From contig NC_080051.1 in the NCBI RefSeq assembly GCF_026212465.1, positions 22,606,727 to 22,670,726 on the forward strand: a stretch of 64,000 nt of DNA. The letters are read 5' to 3'. The notes below the pieces were generated by a model. It ran no database searches. It was not told where the DNA came from and worked only from the letters and a program-made list of their open reading frames with translations. Source of the DNA: Amaranthus tricolor (Eukaryota; Streptophyta; Magnoliopsida; Caryophyllales; Amaranthaceae). Both the position numbers and the translations under genes were made by a program. Of this stretch, positions 24,568 through 34,900 are shown piece by piece (within the stretch, counting starts at the first letter, position 1; each line of letters starts with the position of its first letter).

Positions 24568-27500
24568 TGTAACACCCAAAGATTTTCTGACACTATTAAT
24601 TGATATTTTAATAATTTTTGGGTATTTTATTGAAATGTTTGCCAAAATCGTTACGATGTTAAGAACTTAGATGAACGATACGAACAACAATGAACAAATT
24701 AAAACAATGTTTGATAATGTAAACTAAGCAAAGAGACACAAAGATTTAAGGAGGTTCACCCAATGATGGCTACGTCCTCCGTCGTGTGTAGTTTCTATTT
24801 ATATTATATCAATGGAGTATAAAATACTCTTACAAATGAAGTATTACAATTGTGTAAGAGATAAAAACAAAAGGCTATGTGTTTGGCTTAGGGGTTGTGT
24901 TTGATGTGTTTTTGAGTGAGAATGAGAGCTTTATATATAGTACTAGGTACATTAATGTCAATTGCTCACTGAATACAGGATTAATATTGAATAATGAATG
25001 ATATGAAACAGCTCCAAGAACTTGAAAGGTCGAAAAACAGCATCCTAGGCACATCAGTGGATCTGCTCGACTAGAACAGAGAGCTCGCTCTGTCGAGCGA
25101 GCTACAGACACCTTCTGGATGCATTCTATCTGACCGCTCGACCAACCAAGAAAACTCGCTCGGTCGAGCGACCATCAGGCTTCCTTTGTCAATATCTGTT
25201 CGAGCAAGCATCTACCAAAGCCCTTTGCACTTCTTCATTAATCATCATTAACACCAATAATTCCCATGAATACTCTTCCAAAATAAATCACACTTAAAAA
25301 CTACAATCATTAAGTTAACAACTTAATCTCCCACATTATCACACCCATTGGATTCCAAACCCAAGAGTCATACATGAATGTACTCATCAAATGTGCACTC
25401 AAGTCACATAATTCATAACATTTATAATTATATTAAATTAATTTTGAAGTAGTTTTAATAAATTCTTTCATATACGAATTTAAATATTGACATATATTTA
25501 TATTAAAAATACAATTACAATTTCTAAATAAAGAGGTTCGAATCAAAATAATTATTTTATTAAAATGTGTGAGCACACGAAGGTGAGTTTCGTAGTTGGG
25601 CCTCGCAAGAAGATGAACCTAGGTAAATAAATAAATAAATAAATAAGTGTATAAATGAAATAAAAGGATGGGTTAGGTTTGTGAGTACTCCTTCCCTCAC
25701 TCACAAAGGAATCACCCCGCCCACCTTCCTCTTGCCTTTTTCCCTCCACCGTGAGAAGCCACCGTAGCAGGGAAAGCCTCCCTTCCTCTTGCCTTTTGGC
25801 CTTGTGCCACCACCTCCGCGACCTCCTCTGACTTCTTCACCCTCTTGCTAGTTTTATTTTTGTGAGCCATATCCTTTCCCATATTTGATTTCATCTTATT
25901 TCCAAATGAAATTTGTAAAGTTTACGAGAAAAGCGTTGAACTTTGTATGATTGTTATTGAATCTTGTAATGAGTGAGAATTGAATTGATGACTTGAATGT
26001 ACTTATGAATTAGGTTTTAGAAATATGAATGAAAAGTGTTGAACTTGTATTATTTTCATTGAATCTTTTTGTGGGTAAGAGTGTGTTTAATGAATGAAAC
26101 ATATTTATGACTTAGAGTTTGAAGTATGAATGAAAATGATGGTTGTGTGCTATTTTGATGATGTCTTAGTACATGAGCAACTTTATTTGTGTTGAATATT
26201 GGAGTTTTGTTAGGCATGGTAATTTTAATTGGCCTTGTTGAAGTAAAATAAAGTATTAATGTTGATTACAAGTACTCTTGTTAGGTTATACATCGAAGTT
26301 ATAAGTAAATAATATTAGTAAGGCTATGAACATAGTGTCAACTTGTTGAGAATTATTAAAGTTACTTGTTATGATGTCTTGATTATAGTTCTTCCTAACC
26401 TTTGAAGAATATAATAAATGATATTGCAATGTGATAAACTTAAGATTCGTCATTGTCATCATATTAGCACTACATTAACATTGCAAGATTTAAGTGTGAA
26501 TTGATATGTTATCTTAAAGTAACGTGGATCGATATAACTCAAATTGGTTGATGTAAAGGAATGATTCACACGATCCTTTTCTCTTAAATTGATGGGAAGA
26601 CTTATGTTGTGTTGAGTTAATGATTTTGACTTGTATTGAATAAGTTGTGTGCGTGCTAGAGTAATCGAAAACTCATGTTGAATGGGTGATAGTGATTACT
26701 TGGGCATTTAGTTTGGTATGGCAAAACAGTTAAGGGAACTTATTATCTCATAACTTTTATATATATATATGTGCCCATTTCATAAGAGGAAAGTAGATCC
26801 TTAGTTGGTGATTTTGTGACTTTTGATCATGCAGTGACGCTTATAGGTACGTACACGCAGTAACGAATCCTTATATACAATTTTCTTTAAGACATTATTG
26901 TTTATTATGATAATATGTATTGTATTGAAGCTATGAGGTACTAGTGAATACACTTTATACGAAAAGCTATCGACTATGAAATCCTTGCGCTTAGAATAGT
27001 TATAGAGAATGAGAGTGTTAATAGGAGGCGGGGACCACCCCTTATTTATTTAAGAATTGGATTATGCCTTAATTGGAGTTAGAATGACTCCTTTATAGGT
27101 GAATTTCATATTTTGTTGAGTGGCTCAGTGGGTTTTGGCGTGCTGCTATCCCAGGGCGCTCATTCATAGTCGAAAGCAGGAATTATTCCCATTTGATAAA
27201 GTATTAGATTATGATTAGCTGGCATGACTCAACTGGATTATGTCCGGTTGATTTAATAGTCCTCTAGATGAGATCCGTCAGGATCATCGTATGGGGGTAT
27301 GAGCATACTTTTGTCATTGGGCGCCGAATGGCTGATACCGCCCCTTGACCGAGGTGTTACCATGCGGGCCTTACAAACCCCAATATGGTGGCCTCTTTAC
27401 TGGATGAGTACCCCAGTGTGTTAGTTTTCCTGAAGGTAGGACCCAAGAGGGTCAGCTGGAGGGGGTATGAGCTCATACTTTGCCATGGACGCCGGATGGC

Positions 27501-27717
27501 CGATAACGCCCTTGGCCGTGTCACTATGCCAGGAAGTAGAGAAAAGATCCACTGATAGAAATGATGTAGGATCACCTACATCTAGTTCTCATGAGCTAAC
27601 CAGGATCAATACCATGATTCATCATATGGAAGATGCTCAAATTCAAGGTTCAAATGTCAAGTCTGTTAATTTTGTAATCATGAACTAAGTCTTTTTCTTT
27701 AATTTGAATCTTTATTT

Positions 27718-28445
27718 TGTATTTTCATAATGAAACAAAGTCTTAGAGATGATTAAGCCAGGTTTAGGATCAAGCTTAATCATGTCTCATGTTTAGTTAG
27801 TCGAGTTGTAATTTTTATTTTATTGAGTCTAATATTTATTTTGCTCATGGGACGTCCTTTACACAATTAAACGCATGGATCAAAACAAGCAATCAGAATC
27901 TCCAAATTGAGCCGTTGCATTCTTCAAAACCAGCTGATTTCAACAGCCATGCGTTTTAAGATTGAGTGGGATTTTTATGATAATATCTCCTACAAATCAG
28001 CCACAAATAATCCCAAGAAGATAGAAGACATGATTTGCAAATCCCAAAGAAAACTAGCTGTTAGAGACAACAAAAAAATCAGCAAAAATCTCTTTGTTCT
28101 TTTACTAGCTGTTGCATTTTATATATTGTCATTTTGGTTGTACTTTCATTTTCAAAGTTTGTACTCATTGCTGAATGCTTTAGTATAAATAGGATGTTTG
28201 CTCTCTTGTAATGCACAAGCTGATTTTTACATTCTCAATACAAAACAACCTTTGAGCAAATTCCGTTGTTCTCTCTTTGCAATTTACTTTAACTTGGATT
28301 GGTTTTAGTAAGTTGAAGTTCCTATGCTTTTCATTCTTTTGGCTTAAAGTTTGAATGTGTTCTTAGGAGCCCTTGTTTTAATTTGTGGTGAATCTGTATC
28401 AAATTAAGCCTTGGATCAGCCATTTTCAAGTTGTTCAATTCAACA
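27718..28445 (+). mobile_element. Nested solo LTR, 728 bp
   Basis: It starts TGTATTTTCATAATG and ends TTCAATTCAACA, with TATTT repeats on both sides (27713-27717 and 28446-28450). Inside, TATAAATA at 28184-28191 is followed by a leader-like, poly(A)-site-like stretch (CAATACAAAACAACC), the order expected in an LTR. The T-rich 5-bp duplication could be chance, but the combination with TG...CA ends and a TATA box is persuasive. A 93-codon ORF inside (27907-28188) is not convincing. Confidence 0.65.
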
Positions 28446-28619
28446 TATTTTTTCTTAATTTTTCTTATTACAAAACCTATAAAAATCACAAAAAAAAAAA
28501 TAAAAAAATTTTACATTACAACCTAAACTTTCAGCCTTAATTGCTGAATTTCGAACCCTCAAAACATACGTGTGCATATAGTTTGGTCCTTGTTCAAAAC
28601 ATAGCCAACCTATATCAAG

Positions 28620-28740
28620 AAAGTTATTCAGTGATAGAAATTTTATTCATTGATCGAAAGTTATTTAATGGTAGAAGGTTCATTCGTTGATAGAAAGCTT
28701 ACACATTGATAGAACATTTACTCATTGGTAGAATAGTTTA
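28620..28740. repeat. Imperfect ~19-bp tandem repeat (about 6 copies)
   Basis: Units resemble TTTATTCATTGATAGAAAG, each copy differing by a few substitutions. It lies within the LTR-type unit. No coding meaning is apparent. Confidence 0.8.
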
Positions 28741-29763
28741 TGCTAGTGAGAAGTATGCCTAAGTTAAGTTACCTCAAGGGTATTACAGACTATGATCACA
28801 CTTACCTTAAGATAGACAAGCTTTATAAGGTCATGTGTTAGGTATTCTGCTAACGCCTTGGTAGAGTTGATACTATGCGTGATTTGCAAGAGTTTATGTT
28901 TTGAGAAGAGGAGTGTGAAGACTTACATTCTACCCAAGAACACATGGTTCGAGTTGGAAAGAACGTAATGAGATTAAGAAGTATAAGTGGCTGATAAACG
29001 GTTACTATCTGTGCTTGTGTCTTATGAAATCATCTCATGTTGTTTTATAATATAATGTTATCTACTAGTTCGCCTTATTATATTTGATGCTAGTTACTGA
29101 CGTGTACGTGTTTGTGTTTATGTTTGATTGTTGATGACTTTCTATGATTTTCCTGCTATGACACATTGGCCTTTGGTCTAATGTCGAGCAGTAGGAGGAT
29201 CATAGTCAAGCGTAGCAGGTATTGGAGCTTTTTTTGCATTGCATTGCATTGGGAGAGTGATGAGGGCGAAACATAACCTGTGCCATACCGTTATCTTTCG
29301 ATTTTGTAGCTCTTGTTATCTTTTGTAAACTCTGGTTGTATATGTTTTGTTATGAGGCCTTGTGTCCTCCCTTGTATATTTGTATTTTCGCTGCGTAGTT
29401 TATAACTATGTATGGTTTTAAGGAGTTAAGTCATTTTAAAACGCAAGCGTCGACACTAGAACCACGATCCATGCTTGACATGTTGATTTGAGAAGCCGGC
29501 GACGAAATATTTCGCCGTGGTGTGAGATTTTAAAGGCAATGATGCCTTAGATTAGTTTAATGTTTTACTGTGCTAATTGCTCTACCACATGTTCGATTTT
29601 TAGAAGAGATGCTGCCGAAATTTCCACTCACCTTTTTAAAGTTAATATTTAACATATATCCAAATTCTTTTCCTTTTCTTTTATGTAACACCCGAATTTC
29701 CTCCCGTCCTTCACGATTTTGGTTTCGTACAAGGGGTCGGAAATTCAGGGGTGTTACATTAGC

Positions 29764-29835
29764 AAACCAACAATGGGGAGCCTGATGTAAACCATATAAT
29801 AGAGAGATTTCTTAAGACGTAACACTAGACCATTA
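29764..29835 (-). mobile_element. Displaced 5' part of the same copia RT
   Basis: Reading the minus strand here gives RLKKSLY, a small frame slip, then GLHQAPHCWFAK. This joins directly to the LSSVLRY stretch at 24567 once the intervening unit and one TTAGC copy are ignored. The order matches the copia KSLYGLKQAPRxWFxKL block, which shows the two pieces were one gene. Confidence 0.8.
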
Positions 29836-30120
29836 TGAGGAACCTACTTGTTTTAATTTTATGATTGGGTTGGAGTTTCTTTGTCTCAACTTGTTTTTGT
29901 TGGTTAAATGAGTGTTTTTCATTAAAAAGTAGGAGATATGATGAAATGGAAACACTAAGCTAGCAGTTGGATCAAGAAAATAACAAAAAGGACTTAAAAT
30001 ATTTAATTTAAAGAAATAACTATTGAGCACATCCATAAAGGGAATAGACCAAATACATTTCTTAACTTCATCGGTAGTAAATTTAAGGTTCAAGAGGTTA
30101 AAAAATTCCAAAGAAGAACA
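29836..30120 (-). mobile_element. LINE reverse-transcriptase fragment
   Basis: The minus-strand ORF 30111-29833 contains FTTDEVKKCIWSIPFMD, like the LINE motif F(T/S)xxEVKxAIxxMP that precedes PGPDG. The rest is eroded. Confidence 0.45.
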
Positions 30121-31660
30121 TAAACTATCATCTTAAAAATCTAAAAAGCACACTAAATGGAAAAACCCTTATGGATTTCCCAAGTCCCTTAACACAACTA
30201 CTCATTCCAACAACTCTTAACTTAATTGGAAAAATATAGCATGTTAAATAGTTAAAAAATTTAAAAGTTCATAAAAACTCTCATAAATGAGTTTAAAAGT
30301 TTAAAATTATGTTCAAGGAAATGAGTAATTGGTTAACTTTCACATAATTTTTAGTTTTTATTGAACAAATGTGATGGATGATTTCGATTTGATCAAGAGT
30401 CATAAATTTGAATAATTCAACAGTTTTTTTAGTTTTAGTTAACTATAAATCTACAATATTACGACTAAATAATTAACTATGATTTGATTTATTTGTAATT
30501 GATTGAACTTGTTTAATGATGATGTAATTTAGTTTTAATTGAACAAACATGGTAAATTATGTTCTAACATATTACCAATTCTATAACTATCTACTTACAA
30601 AAATGAAAATGATAACAAATCTAGTGAATTTCAATAGAATTAATGTTAATTAAAGCGAACAGAAGTTAATTGAAGTTGAACCAAATAGTCGAACGGAATT
30701 ACAACCTTCAGATCAATTTTAATTCGAATCGAAACTTATTGATAACTGAAATCAAATCGCATCGAATCATATTTAAGCCCATCAATTACAATTCCGTACC
30801 CAATAATAACATACTTAGCTTAAAACATGTCTGAACTCGTTTCTTAACCGATGACAACTTAATCGACACTAAACCAAGAATGAACCGAGTGATTTTTTAT
30901 GAAGTGATCTATAATCAAACTGAAATAGTTTTGAATAAAAAAGAAGATGATCTAGTTAAGATTATGTTACAATTCGAATATAACCCAAATGTTTCTTAAC
31001 CAATAACAACTTAATCGACACTAAATTAAGATGAAATTGACTAATTTTTTATCAGGTCTATAATCAAACTGAAATGGTTTGAATGAAAAAAAAAAGATAA
31101 TCTAATTAAGATTACATTACAATTCGAAAATATAAACCAAATACTCCAATTACATATTTACATTTAAAAACTATTCAATACAAATAAAACCCTTTTTTCA
31201 TTTAGTCTTTTGGAATAGTTAAAATTCAAAAATATCAATTATGGTTTAGTTTTAAGTAGCAATATAAACCTAAGACGTAGAAAGACTACATTGCATTCCA
31301 AAATAGACTTCCCCTCATTTGTCTATTTTGGTCGAGAAAATTGTAGTGCTTCAACTTAGTGCTTTCTCCATGATACTAAATTTACCCCACTCTCTTTTGT
31401 AGGTTGCCATACAAGTGTATTCCATCTTTATTTTGTGATTATGATTCATATTCTTTTTTTTTTTATTATTATCTATTTAATTGACATATATTATCCTCTT
31501 ATTCACACGTCTATTTATTTGGCAAAAGTAAAGCTACATTTTTACAAGTAGTGTTCTGCAGCCTACGTAACAACGTTGTAGGATAGAGACTTAAGCCTCA
31601 TTTTAACTCTAGACTATAGACAAATGTCTACCTTACCTAGGTTGAACAACTTTGTTACAC
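30121..31660. other. AT-rich intergenic DNA with a 152-bp tandem duplication
   Basis: No gene is visible. The stretch starting TTTCTTAACCGATGACAACT at 30840 recurs at 30992 with about 85-90% identity by eye, giving two tandem units of roughly 152 bp up to about 31141. The rest is low-complexity AT-rich sequence. Confidence 0.7.
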
Positions 31661-31666
31661 ATAGCC

Positions 31667-31673
31667 TATATAA
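31667..31673 (+). promoter_or_regulatory. Candidate TATA box for the S28 peptidase gene
   Basis: TATATAA in the context GCCTATATAAGGAC, 310 bp before the start codon. If used, the leader would contain three short upstream ORFs (31715-31744, 31741-31755, and one starting near 31766). A second candidate, CTATATACTAG near 31900, would give a short leader without them. Confidence 0.4.
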
Positions 31674-31982
31674 GGACCATTCGTTCTCACCACCACTAAT
31701 AGAAGAAGCCCATCATGATGAAGCTTCCACCGTTAATACGATGATGAGTTCATGACTTTATTTCAATGTGTATTGGTCAAATTCATGGGTGTATTTATCA
31801 GACTTTTCATAATATTATCGCTAAATTACGCATGATATAATTTATTGGTAAATATTCATTAAAAAAGATATTTATCATAATCCAATTTCAATATATTTTT
31901 TCTATATACTAGGGATTTATTTGTACCCATATATGGCCTACAAAAAACAACCCTATTTGAAAATAAGTCAAAAATACTGGCC

Positions 31983-34900
31983 ATGGCTTCTCCTAAAAAA
32001 AGGTTTCAATTTTCATCATGGTTAGTCATCTTAACCATAATTTCCTCGAGTTTCGCAACGCCACAACACGGTGTTTTCCGGCAAAAATCGTTGCAAGGTG
32101 GCCCCACCACCAGTAAAAGTTATCTGTCTAAGGATGTGAAAGTGTTATACTATGATCAAACACTAGATCATTTTAACTATCAACCACAAAGTTACACAAA
32201 ATTCAAACAAAAATACTTGTTATATTCTAAACATTGGGGCGGATCTAAGACAAATTCGCCGATTTTGGCCTATCTTGGAGATGAAGAACCATTGTCAAAC
32301 AATGAAGTGGATCACTTGATTCTTCCGGATTACGCTAAAAAACTTAAGGCTCTTGTGGTTGTGATGGAGGTAAGCCTTAACTAACTAATTACACAAATTT
32401 TCAAAAAGAGACAGCGTATCTCTTTTGAGTTGATCAATGTACATTTATTTTTTTAAACTGATTATATATAATTTTAAAATGATCACTTATATTTTTAAAA
32501 TTGTCATTTTTTATAGTACTCTCTTAATTCTTTTTAGTTCTTCTCGTTTACTTTTTTCACAATTTCAAAACAAATTTTAAGTCTTAATATCTCTAACTAT
32601 GCATGATAAAAAATTATAAAAAAATACATAATAAAAAGTATACATTAAAACGAATCTAATAAGTAATAAGATCTCACATGAATATATTTTATCTTCTAAA
32701 CATGTTTTAAAAACCTTAATAAGATTTTTCTCTCCTCAAGGTAAAATATTTTAAACGAGAATAACATTAGAGAAAGGAGAAAATATTACTTATAACCGTA
32801 GAGTAGTCATTTATAACTATAAAGTGATCAATTAAAAAAATAAATTAATTATATAGACTTTTCTCACAATCTCATATAATATTTGCTAATTTATTAATGA
32901 CCGGATATTTATTAGGAGTAGGACTTTATTTTAAAGTTCGTTTAAAATAATGGAATATTCTTTTAGTTGGATAGTATTTAATGAATTACTTATTAATTTC
33001 TTGTACAATAGGTCAGATAAAGATTGAGTTGTGCTTAAATAAGAATGGTTGAGCTTGAGCCAAGCTAATCCCAAATAAAACACAAAACGAGCTCAAATAG
33101 ATTGGACCCTCTCGGCCCACTCCAAACTAACCCGCCATAGTTTATAACTTATTTATTTGTTTTTGTCAATTATAATTACAATATTAATGATTATAAATCT
33201 TTAGTAATGTATCATGATTCAAGAAAAAAAATTCTAATTAACCCGTATAATTAAAACCCGCTTTTTACTTGTTTTATTTTTATAAATAAAGAATCTGTTT
33301 AAAGTTCAATCCATTGTAAAAAAAAAGCCATCTTTTTAATCTAGAAAGGGGTTAGATAGATTATAATTTCTTGTATTTGCGGAAATATGGTAAACAAAAT
33401 AAGTCGATTGTTTACTATAAACTAAATGATTACTTTGTACTTAAAGCTAAACAAAATAACGCCATTTTTATTATAGGATTTTCTCTTAGCTCTATTATTA
33501 ATTTGCAAAATGCTTATGTGTTTACATGTGACGTCAACTAAGCATTTAGTTTCAAATATTTATTTATTAGTTTAGACTTTAGAATATGAACATGAATATG
33601 TTTGATTATTATTTGTCGGTGTAAATTTCAACATTTGCTAATTATTCTTGGAAGGTAGTATTATCTCATACTTCATACGCATATAATACATAAGGTTTTA
33701 GTTGATAAGATCTCTAAACTAATAGTCAGATTTAAATTTAACAAAATATAAAAAGAAAAATCTAATTTTTATCTCATTTCGGACGTGGTCCAAAACTTTA
33801 TCTACAGTACTCACGCGGAGATATTATTATTATTATTATTATTATTATATAATAATTAATCATGAATTCTCTATTTTATTATTATAGGTCATATAATTAT
33901 GAAAGCTATATGATGTAATGACAACAACTCATAGCAACAAACATAATTACATTTATTGAACCCAACTCTTTTTTTTTTTTTTTTTAATTATGATTAAGAA
34001 TTGGTAAAAGGAAAATTTTATTTTGTTGTGAAGCATCGATTTTATGGAGAATCAAAGCCATTTGGAATATCGTCGATGGATGAAATCGTAAAAAATGCAA
34101 GTGTACGTGGATATTTCAATTCGGCGCAAGCCTTAGCTGATTTTGCTGAGTTAATAACTTATTTGAGAGAAACGTTATCCGCACATCATTCCCCAGTTAT
34201 TGTTTTGGGTGGTTCTTATGGTGGAAGTGAGTCAATTTTCTATCTCTTCTTTTTTTTTTTTTTTTTTTTTTTACTCTTAATTCTAGTTTAATTATAAATA
34301 ATTTTATGAGTTATTTTCATGTTAAATTTATAACTTTTTAATTTTATTTCATTATTTAATTTCATGCACTTGTTAACCGATGGAGTATTAACTGATAAAG
34401 TATACAATATATCATGAACTTTAACCATAAGTTTGAGTTTCTGGTTGAGTTGGTCTCTTGACGTGGAATCAAAACCCAACGTTACAAGAGGTCACGAGGT
34501 TCGAGTTTCATCCACCCTTCATCTTAGGTCAATAAACTAATTTAATCTTAAATATCGCTAATTGTACTTTATAAAAATTTATTAGTAATATAATTTACAT
34601 TGAAACAATCAAATAATATCCATGCACTTATGGACTATTTTCAACTTATAGATCAAATCAATAATAAAATGTCAATTAATAGGGATTTTTGGATCAACAA
34701 ATCTTGTGCAAGACCGTTTCACCATAAGACGAGCCTATATAATGTCTATTTTTCTAATTGATTACTTTACAATTATAAAAGTTATCATTTTAAAACTATA
34801 AGTGGTCACTTTAAGGTTATAAGTGATCACTTTAAGGCAATAAAAAAATATATATGATTAGCCCAATTGAGTTGATTTAACCATGATTAAGACCGTCTCG

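Larger units (their letters stand above)
24568..29758. mobile_element. LTR-type unit (solo LTR or coding-free LTR element) with TTAGC target duplications
   Basis: It begins TGTAACACCC and ends GGGGTGTTACA, and perfect 5-bp repeats TTAGC flank it (24563-24567 and 29759-29763). No gag or pol is recognisable in 5.2 kb, so it is a long solo LTR enlarged by later insertions or a LARD-like non-coding element. Contents: a hyphenated GCTCGCTC/GAGCGAGC palindrome at 25083-25102; a C-rich block at 25690-25850; an imperfect duplicated block at about 27245-27540; the nested solo LTR 27718-28445; a 19-bp minisatellite at 28620-28740; and near the end an inverted pair CCGAATTTCC/GGAAATTC. Confidence 0.75.

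Noticed and set aside
23990..24593. Intact copia pol gene
   Set aside because: Frameshifts, an internal loss and the 5.2 kb insertion interrupt it, so it is a remnant only.
26840..27690. Possible integrated pararetrovirus or other viral fragment
   Set aside because: No reverse transcriptase, movement or coat motifs are visible. The block lies inside the TTAGC-bounded LTR-type unit and is explained as part of it.
28620..28740. CRISPR-like repeat array
   Set aside because: The units are directly tandem without spacers and diverged; a plant nuclear minisatellite explains them.
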